Source of the DNA: Spirochaetia bacterium | GTDB taxonomy: Bacteria > Spirochaetota > Spirochaetia > Treponematales > Rectinemataceae | DNA length: 64,000 nt | Assembly: GCA_029975555.1 (NCBI GenBank) | Contig: JARKOY010000021.1 | Location: 1 to 64,000, forward strand | Direction: 5' to 3' | Notes under the pieces: model-generated | The model's input: only the letters and a program-made list of their open reading frames with translations | The model's database searches: none | Told to the model about the DNA's origin: nothing | Translations under genes and position numbers: made by a program | In this document: positions 25,311 to 34,197 of the stretch, piece after piece | Numbering within the stretch: position 1 is the stretch's first letter | Layout: each line of letters opens with the position of its first letter

Positions 25311-26163
25311 CTACTATCATTCCTCGTGCGGCGAGCCCACGATCCACCGTGAGCGCCGTATACCACACTGTTTCGATGAGGCGGCTCTCCGTCGGCCCGG
25401 CCGAGGCCCCGAAAGGCTTCTGGTCTGATATGGTTTGTCTGGCCCAGGCATGCACTGTCTCGCCTTGTAAGATTTCGTGCACGAAGTCAACCTTGATGCG
25501 ACGAAACCGCCGTCCTTTCTGAAGGGGCACCGCGTCGCAGAGCCAGTTGATGAAGTGTGCGTTGTTGACGTGCCCGTTCTGATCGATGTGACGAGTTCGC
25601 GCCTCGATGGCGAAGGACGGACGGAAGCCGCCTGTTGCGGAACTGCCGGCATCGGCAGGCGAATTTTCCGCAGTCCCTTCCCCACTCGCGACATACCTGC
25701 TCAAGGCCTCGAAGGACGGATCATCGATGCCAGGGGCGAGGTCCTCGAAGGGCCAGGGGTAGTCGGTCGAAAGATCCACTGGCAGCGTACGCTCGGGGCG
25801 CATCAGTCGGCGCGTTTTCATGTCCACCACGATGTACTCGTACATTGCGCCGGCGTATTTTTTGCCCGAGGGATCGACAAGCTCGAGGCAGCGCTGCGCA
25901 AAGAGCTTCCTCGTGCCCGAAGGCCAGGTTCTGGCGATTACGGTCTGCCCCGCCTGCGGCATCGACTCAATGCGGATGTCGATCCGCGAGAGCATCCACG
26001 TGAGTCCTTTCGACCACATATCTTCCATGCCGATCCCAATCTGCGAAGCCTGCGCGCCTGCGGCCTCCTGAAAGAAATTCGCAAGAGCGAAGGGCGTAAG
26101 CGGCCCCCCGTAGCCGCAATCATATCCTCTCACTTCATACAGAATTTCGAGCGGTGGTACCAT
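25270..26163 (-). CDS. Acyl-ACP thioesterase (FatA/FatB-like)
   Basis: A 297-residue double hot-dog protein. The N-terminal half has the FFQEAAGAQ helix and WMLSRIDIRIE strand. The C-terminal half has RHIDQNGHVNNAHFINWL, containing the Asn/His catalytic pair of plant-type acyl-ACP thioesterases. These enzymes release free fatty acids from acyl carrier protein; chain length cannot be inferred. An extra linker near residues 160-175 (Gly/Ser/Ala-rich) separates the two halves. AAAGGA lies about 7 nt before the ATG. The final 41 bp overlap the convergent glycosyltransferase gene, so the two cannot share a terminator between them. Confidence 0.88.
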   Translation of the reverse strand: MVPPLEILYEVRGYDCGYGGPLTPFALANFFQEAAGAQASQIGIGMEDMWSKGLTWMLSRIDIRIESMPQAGQTVIARTWPSGTRKLFAQRCLELVDPSGKKYAGAMYEYIVVDMKTRRLMRPERTLPVDLSTDYPWPFEDLAPGIDDPSFEALSRYVASGEGTAENSPADAGSSATGGFRPSFAIEARTRHIDQNGHVNNAHFINWLCDAVPLQKGRRFRRIKVDFVHEILQGETVHAWARQTISDQKPFGASAGPTESRLIETVWYTALTVDRGLAARGMIVVSAPSTAKESAGI

Positions 26164-26290
26164 TATTCAATCCTTTCTGAAATACGCTGAACGCAATCCT
26201 ATTGTACCTCTTTCTCGCCGCATGAAAAAGTCGCGCCTGCGCGGCAGCAGCGGTCCGAAGGGTACTGCTTTCAAGTCTTAAAACCCGTGC

Positions 26291-26296
26291 TATAAT
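26291..26296 (+). promoter_or_regulatory. -10 box of glmS (leaderless)
   Basis: Perfect TATAAT ending 7 nt before the ATG at 26304, with TTTCAA 16 nt upstream as a weak -35. An upstream in-frame ATG at 26295 lies inside the hexamer and so cannot be the start from this promoter. Confidence 0.55.
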
Positions 26297-26303
26297 GAAC
26301 AAC

Positions 26304-28721
26304 ATGTGTGGTATTGTCTCGCTCGCCTACAAGGACGAAAATCCATCGATGGGCAAAGAGGCTGAGGCGCTCTTAAAGCGCCTCGAGTATCGGGGCTACG
26401 ATTCGACGGGAGCTTCCTTCATCGGCGACGACAGACGCGTCACGCTGCGCAAGCAGGTCGGTGCTCCTTCGAAGGTGTGCCCGCTTCTGCACATCGACCA
26501 GTGCACAGGCCAACGATTCATAGGCCAGGTGCGGTGGGCGACCTACGGTTCGGTCACCGACGTCAACAGCCAGCCCCACCACGTGCGCTGCAAAATCGAG
26601 CTGGTGGGGGCCCACAACGGCAACATTTCGAACACCGACACGCTGAAGGCATGGCTCACCGCGCGAGGCCACGCGGTCGTATCCGACAACGACGGCGAGA
26701 TCATCGTGCACCTCATCGAAGAGCATTATGCGGCTGCCCAATCCCTCGCGAGCTCCGAGCTCGCCTACCTCCGCAGAGCCTATGCGAATGCGGGCCTCGC
26801 GGAAGGGGTGCCCGACGGTGTGCTCCGCATGATCGAGGCGATCCGTAAGGCGGAGTCCCTGACGGAGGGCTCGTACGCCGCGGCCATCGCCGACCCGCAA
26901 CTTCCGGGCGTGTTCGCGATAAAATCAGGCTCTTCGCTCTACGCGGGCATGGGCAGCGATTCCCACGGGGACTTTATCGTGCTCTCCTCCGACCTCACGA
27001 GTGTACTCTCGAAAACGCGTGCGCTCATCCCTCTCTCCGAGGGTGAAGGCATCTGGTTCACCGAAAAGCAGTACCTCGTGTTCAGCCTTCAGGGCCAGCC
27101 ATTTTTCTCTCACCCACGTCTCAAACGGTCGAAACTCTCCGTCAAGGATACCCAGCTTTCGCCCGAGTACCAGCACTACATGGAACAGGAAATCTCCTCC
27201 AGTTCGAACAACATCTCGCGGGTGCTGCGCTATTATTTCCGCGACCCTGCAGTCGAACCGCTCTCCGAGCTGTTCGAGGAGCGCAAGGACGAGTGCAAGG
27301 AGACCTCGGACATCATCGCCTCTCTCTCCGAGCGCTTCGGCAACGACGCACTCCTTGCCGGCATGCACGAGGTGTTCAATTCTCCTGCATGGAATGAAAT
27401 AGAAGCGCGGGTACAGAATGCCGGCGCGGCGCACTTCGTCGGTCAGAACTTCATCTCCGACGAGGCGGAGCTCCTCAAGGAGCTCGCAGCTCTCGACCCG
27501 CAGGCGCGGGGCAAGCTCCTGCTCGTAGACAAAGTGATGGTCTGGCGCAAACGCCGGGCCGTGTTGCGCTACACGGGCGAGCTGAAAAACGCCATCCACG
27601 AGGCAGCGCGGTCAGGAGGGAGGATTTACCTCGTCGCATCTGGCACGTCCTACCACGCGGCGCTGACGGCGGCCTACTTTTTTAACCAAATGGCGCATAT
27701 TCCTGTCTATCCTTGCAATCCAGGCATTTTCCGCTCGATGTACTTCAACTGCCTCGGCGCGAATGACCTCATCATAGGCATCTCGCAGTCTGGCGAGACA
27801 AAGGACCTCGTCGACATCTTCCAAGACGTAAAAAAAGCAAACGCAGCGGTTCGGCTTGTGAGCATCGTCAACAACGAGAACAGCCGTATCCCGCAGGAGC
27901 TGTCGGATTTCTACCTGCCGCTTCTGTGCGGGCCGGAGATCGCGGTCGCCGCGACAAAATCCTTCACGAGCCAGATCGCGATCCTCTACCTCATCGCGGC
28001 GAGCTTCTCCATGCCCGAACAAAAAATACGCGACAATCTGCTCAGAGCCAAGGACCTCATGACCGAGACCATTGAGACGCGGATGGGCGACATCGAGACT
28101 GTGGCAGCCCACCTCTACGCGGCACCTTCGCTCCACATTCTGGGCACAGGACTCATCGGGCTCGCCCGCGAAGGAGCGCTCAAAATTCGTGAAGTCGTGC
28201 TCAACCACACCGAAGGCTACGACGCCGCGGAGTTCAAGCACGGGCCGAATACCATCCTGGGCCGCAACACGATCCTCTCGCTCGCAGACATCGAAAAACT
28301 CACCGGCAAGGGGCCTGTGCCTGCAATTACGAATGAGCTCTTCGAAAAACTGACCAACAATTATCCGCTGGTGTTCATCTGCCCGCCCGAAGAGCGCGAC
28401 AGGCGCATCACGATCAGCCAGATCCACACGCACAAGATCCGGGGCGCAGACATCGTGCTCATCGCGGAGCCGCAGCAAGAGCTTGCGCTCGCGGTGGAGG
28501 GCAAGCCGATGGGCATGGAAAAGTACTGGTCTAAATACATTCCGCTCCCACAGTCCGGAGACCCTTGTCTGTTTGTATTTCCCGCGACGATTGTGCTGCA
28601 GTACCTGGCGTACCGGATGTCGGTGCGCAAGATGGAGTGGCTCGATTCGCTCGGCATCGAGAATCACGGCGTGCACCCCGACGCGCCGAAGAACGTCTCG
28701 AAGTCGATCACGGTGGACTGA
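26304..28721 (+). CDS. glmS: Glutamine-fructose-6-phosphate aminotransferase, long form
   Basis: An 805-residue enzyme making glucosamine-6-phosphate from fructose-6-phosphate and glutamine for peptidoglycan and lipid A. Starting at ATG 26304 places the catalytic cysteine second (MCGIVS), as maturation requires. Glutaminase motifs RWATYG, HNGNIS and SDNDGE are present. Two SIS domains carry SGTSYHAAL, ISQSGETKDLVD, ATKSFTSQ and EGYDAAEFKHGP, and the C-terminus ends KSITVD. The usual length is about 610 residues. The extra 195 or so lie mainly in the glutaminase (around residues 140-180), in the interdomain region (around 290-400) and in the last SIS domain. A -10 box sits 7 nt before the ATG with no ribosome-binding site. 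It works opposite to nagA/nagB. Confidence 0.93.
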   Translation: MCGIVSLAYKDENPSMGKEAEALLKRLEYRGYDSTGASFIGDDRRVTLRKQVGAPSKVCPLLHIDQCTGQRFIGQVRWATYGSVTDVNSQPHHVRCKIELVGAHNGNISNTDTLKAWLTARGHAVVSDNDGEIIVHLIEEHYAAAQSLASSELAYLRRAYANAGLAEGVPDGVLRMIEAIRKAESLTEGSYAAAIADPQLPGVFAIKSGSSLYAGMGSDSHGDFIVLSSDLTSVLSKTRALIPLSEGEGIWFTEKQYLVFSLQGQPFFSHPRLKRSKLSVKDTQLSPEYQHYMEQEISSSSNNISRVLRYYFRDPAVEPLSELFEERKDECKETSDIIASLSERFGNDALLAGMHEVFNSPAWNEIEARVQNAGAAHFVGQNFISDEAELLKELAALDPQARGKLLLVDKVMVWRKRRAVLRYTGELKNAIHEAARSGGRIYLVASGTSYHAALTAAYFFNQMAHIPVYPCNPGIFRSMYFNCLGANDLIIGISQSGETKDLVDIFQDVKKANAAVRLVSIVNNENSRIPQELSDFYLPLLCGPEIAVAATKSFTSQIAILYLIAASFSMPEQKIRDNLLRAKDLMTETIETRMGDIETVAAHLYAAPSLHILGTGLIGLAREGALKIREVVLNHTEGYDAAEFKHGPNTILGRNTILSLADIEKLTGKGPVPAITNELFEKLTNNYPLVFICPPEERDRRITISQIHTHKIRGADIVLIAEPQQELALAVEGKPMGMEKYWSKYIPLPQSGDPCLFVFPATIVLQYLAYRMSVRKMEWLDSLGIENHGVHPDAPKNVSKSITVD

Positions 28722-28791
28722 AAGGGCGCGAGCACCATCGAGGCGCACGGCAGTGCCGCGCCGCAATACATCAGCAAGGAAGGCAATAAGC

Positions 28792-29427
28792 ATGAAAACC
28801 ATTCTCTGTTACGGCGATTCCAACACCTGGGGTTTTAACCCCGAAACTCGAGAACGATATCCGAGCGACATACGATGGCCCGGCGTGCTGCGCGCGGAAC
28901 TCGGGCAGGAATACACCGTCGTGGAAGAAGGACTCAACGGACGGACGACGGTCTGGGATGACCCCATCGAAGGCCACATGAGCGGGGCACGTTATCTTCT
29001 CCCCTGCCTTCAGACGCACAAGCCCATCGATCTTGTGATCATCATGCTCGGCACGAATGACCTGAAGTGTCGGTTCCACGTGAGCGCCTTCGATATCGCA
29101 GAGTCTGTGAGCCATCTTGCCGACATCGTCCGAGTGTCTGGAACAGGGCCTTCGGGATCCGCCCCCAAAGTGTTGATCGCATGTCCGGCTCCCATCAGCG
29201 AAACGGGGCCTTTTGCCCCGATGTTCCGGGGAGGAGCCGAGACCTCGCGAGGGCTTCACGCTGAATTCGAACGCATGGGACGCGAGCGCGGCCTGCCAGT
29301 ATTTTTTGTGGACGAAGTGGCCGCATCGAGTCCTGTCGACGGCATCCATCTGTCGCAGGCCGCCCATGCGACGATAGGCCGCGCCATGGCCAGAGAAGTC
29401 AGGTCGATCCTTGCGGGCTCGTCGTAG
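28792..29427 (+). CDS. SGNH/GDSL-family hydrolase
   Basis: A 211-residue cytosolic esterase-type protein. Block I is CYGDSNTWG with the nucleophile Ser10, block III is LGTNDLK near residue 88, and block V is DGIHLSQAAH near residue 188 with the catalytic Asp and His. The WG after the Ser and the RWPGVL segment resemble arylesterase and acyl-CoA thioesterase-like SGNH proteins; the substrate is not known. AAGGAAGG lies 8 nt before the ATG at 28792. It follows glmS by 70 nt on the same strand. Confidence 0.88.
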   Translation: MKTILCYGDSNTWGFNPETRERYPSDIRWPGVLRAELGQEYTVVEEGLNGRTTVWDDPIEGHMSGARYLLPCLQTHKPIDLVIIMLGTNDLKCRFHVSAFDIAESVSHLADIVRVSGTGPSGSAPKVLIACPAPISETGPFAPMFRGGAETSRGLHAEFERMGRERGLPVFFVDEVAASSPVDGIHLSQAAHATIGRAMAREVRSILAGSS

Positions 29428-29489
29428 AAACACGATGTCCCGAGAGACTGCCAGCACACCTGGGGTGCCGAGGCAAATAGACGAGAGAA

Positions 29490-29963
29490 TTATTCTGGCA
29501 CTAACGGCACGAGGAGGTCTACTATCTTCTGCAAAGGTGCCACATCGTCTTCATCGAACATGGCAGGTCTATCCGAATCGATATCCAAGACAGCCACGAC
29601 GCGGCCTCCTTTTTTCAATGGAACGACGATTTCGCTCTGAGATCGGGAGTCGCAGGCGATGTGGCCAGGAAAAAGGTGCACATCGGGGACCACCACCGCT
29701 TCGCCCTTGGTGACGCACGCTAGGCAGACACCGCGGCCCTTGAGGACCTGGCACGCCACTGAGCCCTGATAGGGCCCCACGTGGAGCTCGTCGGGGCCGG
29801 CGACAAAATAAAAGCCTGTCCAGAAATGGTGGGAAAGCTTGGCGTGCAGGAGGGCCACCACGGTGGCCATGCCGGCAATAAGGTTGGGACTTTTTCCGAG
29901 TATCAAACCTTCAAGCTGTGTGTACAACCGTTCGTATTGGCCAGGTCGTCGGGGATCTATCAC
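29490..29963 (-). CDS. msrC: Free methionine-(R)-sulfoxide reductase (GAF domain)
   Basis: A 157-residue single GAF-domain enzyme reducing free methionine-R-sulfoxide with thioredoxin. The three functional cysteines are in conserved surroundings: C71 (SVAC), C80 (GRGVC) and C104 (GHIACDS). The flanking PDVHLFPG and SEIVVPL motifs match E. coli fRMsr (YebR). An extra C83 is present. The start is GTG 29963, 8 nt after AGGAGG. It lies downstream of galU on the same strand with a 128-nt gap containing a hairpin. Confidence 0.92.
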   Translation of the reverse strand: MIDPRRPGQYERLYTQLEGLILGKSPNLIAGMATVVALLHAKLSHHFWTGFYFVAGPDELHVGPYQGSVACQVLKGRGVCLACVTKGEAVVVPDVHLFPGHIACDSRSQSEIVVPLKKGGRVVAVLDIDSDRPAMFDEDDVAPLQKIVDLLVPLVPE

Positions 29964-30031
29964 GATACGCTCCTCCTATTCGACTGTATTAGTTGAAATT
30001 ATAAAAAGGAAATAGGTGCAACAAGGGGGCT

Positions 30032-30051
30032 CCCGGCAAGCCAATGCCGGG
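30032..30051 (-). terminator. GC-rich hairpin between galU and the sulfoxide reductase gene
   Basis: CCCGGCA and TGCCGGG form a perfect 7-bp stem with a 6-nt loop, about 40 nt past the galU stop. No T-tract follows on the minus strand, so termination may be partial or factor-dependent. Confidence 0.3.
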
Positions 30052-30091
30052 GCCTCGAAGCATGTGCGCTCCAGCGAGGTATTCCGCATGC

Positions 30092-30940
30092 CTAACTCAA
30101 TTCAGCTCCATGTTCGGCCACGAATCGGGCGAGAACCTTGGTAAGCGCAGGGACCTCCAGCGCATACAGAAGCTGGGCCTCGAAGTAACCCGCCGGCTCG
30201 CCGGTATCGAGCCGCCTGCCCTCGACCCTGGCAAAGGCCACCTTCCCAGCCTCGATCATCTTGTCGAGCGCATAGGTGTGGTAATATTCTCCCGAACCGT
30301 GACGGCGCCAGCCCTCCTCAAGCCATGTAAAGAATTCCGGCGTATAAAGGTATCTGCCGATCGAAACTTCATGGCTGGGTTCGGAGCCAGCCGCAGGTTT
30401 CTCCACAAAGCCGCGCACGCCTACGCCGTCCTCCGCGGGGTCCACGACGCCGTAGCGCGACACGTCGCCAGGCTCGAAGATCGTCGCCAGCACGCACTTG
30501 CCTGTGCGCTCGTAGACGTCGATGAGCTGGCGGGCGAGCGGTTTCGGCCCGAACACGATGTCGTCGGGATAAGCGACCACGCAGGGTTCGCCTCCGAGCA
30601 AGTGGGCGACCTGCAAAAGGGCGTGGCCTGTGCCACGCATCTCGGCCTGACGCACGAACGAAACGCGAGCAGGCAAGGGCCTTATCTTTTCGAGCCTGTC
30701 GTCCCGCCCTTCGCGCCTGAAAAGCTCCTCGAGTTCGATTTCGCGGTCGAAATAATCCTCAAGGGCTTTCTTGCGCCTGCTCGTGATGACGATGATGTCC
30801 TCAATGCCGGAGTCGACGAATTCCTGAGCGATGTACGCGATGCTCGGGGTGACGCCGATGGGCAGAAGTTCCTTAGGGACGGTCTTCGTCACCGGCAAAA
30901 AGCGGGTGCCGTAGCCGGCCGCGACGATGATGCCTTTCAT
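30092..30940 (-). CDS. galU: UTP-glucose-1-phosphate uridylyltransferase
   Basis: A 282-residue nucleotidyltransferase making UDP-glucose. The N-terminal MKGIIVAAGYGTRFLPVT with the nucleotide-binding Gly/Arg motif, KELLPIG, the QAEMRGTGHAL segment, YPDDI and FVEKPA are all present and in the usual order. UDP-glucose is the precursor for UDP-galactose and so feeds the UDP-galactofuranose made by Glf. The ATG at 30940 follows a TACAAT box by 7 nt with no ribosome-binding site; the upstream open frame is non-coding. Divergent from an MFS gene. Confidence 0.95.
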   Translation of the reverse strand: MKGIIVAAGYGTRFLPVTKTVPKELLPIGVTPSIAYIAQEFVDSGIEDIIVITSRRKKALEDYFDREIELEELFRREGRDDRLEKIRPLPARVSFVRQAEMRGTGHALLQVAHLLGGEPCVVAYPDDIVFGPKPLARQLIDVYERTGKCVLATIFEPGDVSRYGVVDPAEDGVGVRGFVEKPAAGSEPSHEVSIGRYLYTPEFFTWLEEGWRRHGSGEYYHTYALDKMIEAGKVAFARVEGRRLDTGEPAGYFEAQLLYALEVPALTKVLARFVAEHGAELS

Positions 30941-30947
30941 GCCGCAC

Positions 30948-30976
30948 ATTGTAATTGGAGGACGGCTTTCGCGCAA
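30948..30976 (-). promoter_or_regulatory. Promoter of galU (leaderless)
   Basis: On the minus strand TTGCGC (30976-30971), a 17-nt spacer and TACAAT (30953-30948) are followed by 7 nt and the ATG. Confidence 0.5.
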
Positions 30977-31022
30977 TTCGGTCAGCGTCGATTCCGGAGT
31001 AACGCTCTTCGAGCGCGTGCCC

Positions 31023-31050
31023 TTGACCTAAACCCCGAACACCATATACC
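31023..31050 (+). promoter_or_regulatory. Promoter of the MFS gene at 31063
   Basis: TTGACC at 31023-31028 and TATACC at 31045-31050 are spaced by 16 nt. Transcription would start about 6 nt before the ATG at 31063, a near-leaderless arrangement. Confidence 0.4.
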
Positions 31051-31062
31051 GTGGAATTCCTT

Positions 31063-32316
31063 ATGCGCCCCCTACAAAAATATTTCAATGCGTATCGCGG
31101 CCTTCCTTCATCCCTCTATGTGCTTTTCGGCGCAACAGTCATAAATTCCGTAGGGATGTTCGTTTTTCCTTTTTTGACGCTGTATCTCACGGGGCGGCTC
31201 GGCATGAGCCAGAAAGATGCAGGCCTTTTTATCATGATCGTCAACTTTGCCTACATCCCTGCAAACTTTATCGGCGGAAAAATCGCGGATACCTTTGGGC
31301 GCAAGAAGCTCATGGTGACCGCGCAGGTGCTGTCTGGCCTCTGCTATATTCCTTGCGGCTTCCAGGGGATAGGCGGGAATATCCGGTGGTTTTTGCTGGC
31401 GAGCGTATTCTTCGACGGGCTGACCGACCCAGCGCGCTCCGCCATGATGACCGACTTAACCACCCCGGAAACTAGGCGTCCAGGATTTTCACTGACCTAC
31501 CTCGGTCATAATCTGGGCTTTGCGGTCGGCATGATCGTCGCGGGCTTCCTGTTTGAACACGCGACGCAGTGGCTCTTTTGGGGCAATGCGATTGCGATCT
31601 TCGCCGCCACAAGCCTCGTCGCACTCAAGGTCCCTGAAACCAAGCCAACCTCCGAACAAGTTGAAGCGAGTTTCGGTTCCGGACGGGAAGACGAAGGGCA
31701 CCGGGGGAATATCGTCCAGGCACTGCTCTCGAGGCCATATCTGATTATCTTTACGCTGTTGACGGGGCTGTACGGCTTTGTGTACGCACAGCACCGCTTT
31801 ATCTTGCCCCTTCAGACAAAAGCGTTTTTCGGCGTGCAGGGCTCGGTGATCTATGGCACCTTAATGACACTGAACGCGACGATGGTCATTGTGCTCTCTA
31901 CGCCGATCATGACGCTCACCCAGCGCTGGAGGCCTATCGACGCCGTAGCACTTGCGGGAATCTTGTTTGGGTTGGGCTTTGGGCTCATCGGACTCGCGCC
32001 ATCCATTCCGCTCATGTACATCACGACGGCGCTCTGGACGCTCGGCGAAATCGTCAATGCCACGAATGAAGGAACGTATGTCGCAAACCACACGCCCATA
32101 TCGCACCGGGCCAGGTTCCAGGCCATCCTCCCCTTGCTCGGTGGATTGGGCTGGAGTATAAGCCCGCCTATCGTCGGCGCATTCACCGACCACTTCGGGC
32201 TGAGGAAAGCCTGGCCACTGCTCGGGGTGATCGCGGCCACCGCAAGTCTCGCCATTTGGTATTTGGGTGTCCTCGAAAGACGATCGCGGAGGAACTCCGA
32301 GGCGACAAAAGGCTGA
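31063..32316 (+). CDS. Major facilitator superfamily transporter
   Basis: About 417 residues with twelve membrane helices. The loop signature GGKIADTFGRKKLM lies near residue 70, and an Arg residue in helix 4 (DPARSAMMTDL) is typical of drug-efflux-type MFS proteins such as the MdtH/YfcJ group. Substrate unknown. The upstream GTG at 31051 is also in frame but touches the -10 box, so I use ATG 31063. It is divergent from galU and followed by a tRNA gene on the opposite strand. Confidence 0.85.
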   Translation: MRPLQKYFNAYRGLPSSLYVLFGATVINSVGMFVFPFLTLYLTGRLGMSQKDAGLFIMIVNFAYIPANFIGGKIADTFGRKKLMVTAQVLSGLCYIPCGFQGIGGNIRWFLLASVFFDGLTDPARSAMMTDLTTPETRRPGFSLTYLGHNLGFAVGMIVAGFLFEHATQWLFWGNAIAIFAATSLVALKVPETKPTSEQVEASFGSGREDEGHRGNIVQALLSRPYLIIFTLLTGLYGFVYAQHRFILPLQTKAFFGVQGSVIYGTLMTLNATMVIVLSTPIMTLTQRWRPIDAVALAGILFGLGFGLIGLAPSIPLMYITTALWTLGEIVNATNEGTYVANHTPISHRARFQAILPLLGGLGWSISPPIVGAFTDHFGLRKAWPLLGVIAATASLAIWYLGVLERRSRRNSEATKG

Positions 32317-32473
32317 AACCCGTGCTATCTCCATTCAGGCGCGGCTCAATACACATCCGTTCATTGAATTTTGGGAAAAAGTGGCATATCTTTGTACAGT
32401 AGCTCCATAGTCGTCGATGCACTGGGGCATCCGTGCTGCCGACGAATACAGACGAATAAAAAAGAGCGCTGGA

Positions 32474-32545
32474 TGGGCGATATTGGATTTGAACCAATGA
32501 CTTCCACCGTGTGAAGGTGACACTCTCCCACTGAGTTAATCGCCC
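32474..32545 (-). tRNA. tRNA-Val (CAC)
   Basis: On the minus strand a full 72-nt cloverleaf is present. The acceptor stem is GGGCGAT/ATCGCCC, the D stem ACTC/GAGT, the anticodon stem TCACC/GGTGG with loop TTCACAC (anticodon CAC, reading GUG), and the T arm is ATTGG-TTCAAAT-CCAAT. The discriminator is A. CCA is not encoded. A run of six T residues follows about 10 nt downstream. The flanking 32317-32473 stretch holds no other gene. Confidence 0.95.
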
Positions 32546-32565
32546 GCTCAGCACTCTTGATTAGC

Positions 32566-32595
32566 ATCCTAGCAAACGAGGCAGCCGTATGTCAA
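32566..32595 (-). promoter_or_regulatory. Promoter of tRNA-Val
   Basis: On the minus strand TTGACA (32595-32590) and TAGGAT (32571-32566) are spaced by 18 nt, placing the transcript start about 14 nt before the mature tRNA. Confidence 0.45.
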
Positions 32596-32668
32596 GGATA
32601 GCGAAACGAGGCCGAATGTGAGGATCGATCATATAGTGCCCAGAACAGAAACAGAAGGAGGTACGCCC

Positions 32669-33271
32669 TTGCCACAGCGCACATTCTTCCGTTCTCCGGC
32701 CGAGGAATTGCGCATCGAGCTGACACGAAAATCCCTGCACGTACTGATACTTTTCTGCATTCCCCTGCTCGACATTGCGCCCGCGCTGCCGATCATCGGC
32801 CTTGTAGCGGGCATGGTCGTCTACTCTGTCAGCGAGTTGCTCAGACACCGCGGCATCATGGTGCCGGTGATCGCGTCCATCACGGAGAAGGCCGCGCGTC
32901 GCAGGGACGGCAACCGCTTTGTGCTGGGGCCCGTGACCCTGGCCCTCGGCGCACTCTTGTCTCTGCTCATCTTCGATCCGCTTCAGGCAAAAGTCGCCAT
33001 CCTCGCCCTGGGTGTGGGGGACAGTTTTTCAAGCCTTATCGGCAAATCCTTCGGCCGCATCCCCATGCCGCTGTCCGGAGGAAAATCCGTGGAAGGCTCC
33101 ATCTTCTGTCTTGTGACCGTGCTGGTGGCCGTATTCTTACTCACGGGCAAATTTGTTCCCGCATGCTTCGTCGCCCTGACGACCTCCCTCGTGGAATTCT
33201 GGCCGACCAAGGACTGGGACAATGTCCTCATACCGCTCGCTGCGGGCATCGCCGCTTCGCTCGTGTTCTAG
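32669..33271 (+). CDS. CTP-dependent lipid/polyprenol kinase-like membrane protein
   Basis: About 200 residues with six or seven membrane helices. The conserved core LGVGDSFSSLIGKSFG near residue 110, followed by PLSGGKSVEGSI, is characteristic of the DGK1/SEC59/phytol-kinase family related to CdsA, which transfers phosphate from CTP to lipid alcohols (diacylglycerol, dolichol, phytol). The substrate here is not known. I choose TTG 32669 because AGAAGGAGGT lies 6 nt upstream, a far better site than for the GTG at 32618. It may share the lipid pathway of the nearby glycosyltransferases, but that is speculative. Confidence 0.75.
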   Translation: MPQRTFFRSPAEELRIELTRKSLHVLILFCIPLLDIAPALPIIGLVAGMVVYSVSELLRHRGIMVPVIASITEKAARRRDGNRFVLGPVTLALGALLSLLIFDPLQAKVAILALGVGDSFSSLIGKSFGRIPMPLSGGKSVEGSIFCLVTVLVAVFLLTGKFVPACFVALTTSLVEFWPTKDWDNVLIPLAAGIAASLVF

Positions 33272-33281
33272 TCCTTCCTGG

Positions 33282-34115
33282 TCATTTCCAAATATAGATT
33301 GCATGGAGCCTCTTGATGGCCAGAAGCACACAGAGCACAAAAAAAAGAACCGCACCAAGCCCCCACCCCAAAGGCCGCGTATCCCAAAGCCATATCCACG
33401 CAGCGGCCGCAGCCGTCAGCCCCATGCCCACGTACGCATAAGAGGGGTCTTCTCTCAGTCTCGCCGCGACAAGATAATCCACACCGTTGATCGCCACGAG
33501 CGCCGTCGTCACGATCATCGTGATGTCCCTATAGCCCGCCTGCAGCGTGAACGAGGCCTGAAAGCGATCGATGCTGATGGGTATGAGCATCGCCAGTACC
33601 GCACCGAAGAGTAGCGCGAGGAGATAGGCTGTCTGAGGCCGCTCCTGCCCAAGACCCACCGCATACAGGCCAGAGATGAACAGTGCGACGATCCCCGTAA
33701 ACCTTGCACCGTACACAACGCGCGTCAATGAGACGAGAGCCCCGATCGAGGTGCTGCGCTGCGCAATTATGAGCATAAGGAGGCGCAGCGTTTCGATATC
33801 TGCCAGGAAGAGCCACAGCACGAGGAGGTATACTTCCGCAGAGACTGTCTTCTGAAAGGTAAAGAGCACCACGCTCAAAAGGACAGTGATTCCCAACGTA
33901 AAACCACATATCTCCAGGGCCGCGGCCAGCTGAATGCCCACCGGCGCTCCCAGGAAGAAATATTCGGTGTAGAGGCGAGAATCTGCAAGGAAAAAGGGAA
34001 GGCGCCTGTCGGTTCCGATCCGTATGGCGAGCAGTATCGCTCCGAGGAGCATCACGAAGCTCAAGCTTGCGAAGAGCCAATACGTAAAGCGAAAATTGCG
34101 CGTCGTCACGCACAT
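33282..34115 (-). CDS. Integral membrane protein of unknown function
   Basis: A 277-residue protein with about eight hydrophobic helices spread over its whole length and short charged loops (for example RIGTDRRLP after the first helix). I recognise no family. It has no signal peptide beyond the first helix and no metal or nucleotide motif. A purine-rich site (GGAGTAGG) precedes the ATG. It is convergent with the lipid-kinase-like gene (10 nt between the stops) and divergent from proS. Confidence 0.65.
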   Translation of the reverse strand: MCVTTRNFRFTYWLFASLSFVMLLGAILLAIRIGTDRRLPFFLADSRLYTEYFFLGAPVGIQLAAALEICGFTLGITVLLSVVLFTFQKTVSAEVYLLVLWLFLADIETLRLLMLIIAQRSTSIGALVSLTRVVYGARFTGIVALFISGLYAVGLGQERPQTAYLLALLFGAVLAMLIPISIDRFQASFTLQAGYRDITMIVTTALVAINGVDYLVAARLREDPSYAYVGMGLTAAAAAWIWLWDTRPLGWGLGAVLFFVLCVLLAIKRLHAIYIWK

Positions 34116-34135
34116 ATCCTACTCCATTACGGCGA

Positions 34136-34164
34136 TTGATTGAAGCATCGCTTTTTACTATAGT
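34136..34164 (+). promoter_or_regulatory. Promoter of proS
   Basis: TTGATT at 34136-34141 and TATAGT at 34159-34164 with a 17-nt spacer. The ATG at 34165 touches the -10 box, so the true start must be further down, at 34198. Confidence 0.55.
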
Positions 34165-34197
34165 ATGGCGAATTCCCGAGACCAGAGGTGCGTAGAG

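Noticed and set aside
26281-32330. Shared 13-mer AAACCCGTGCTAT at 26281 and 32318
   Set aside because: Thirteen-base matches are expected by chance in a window of this size.
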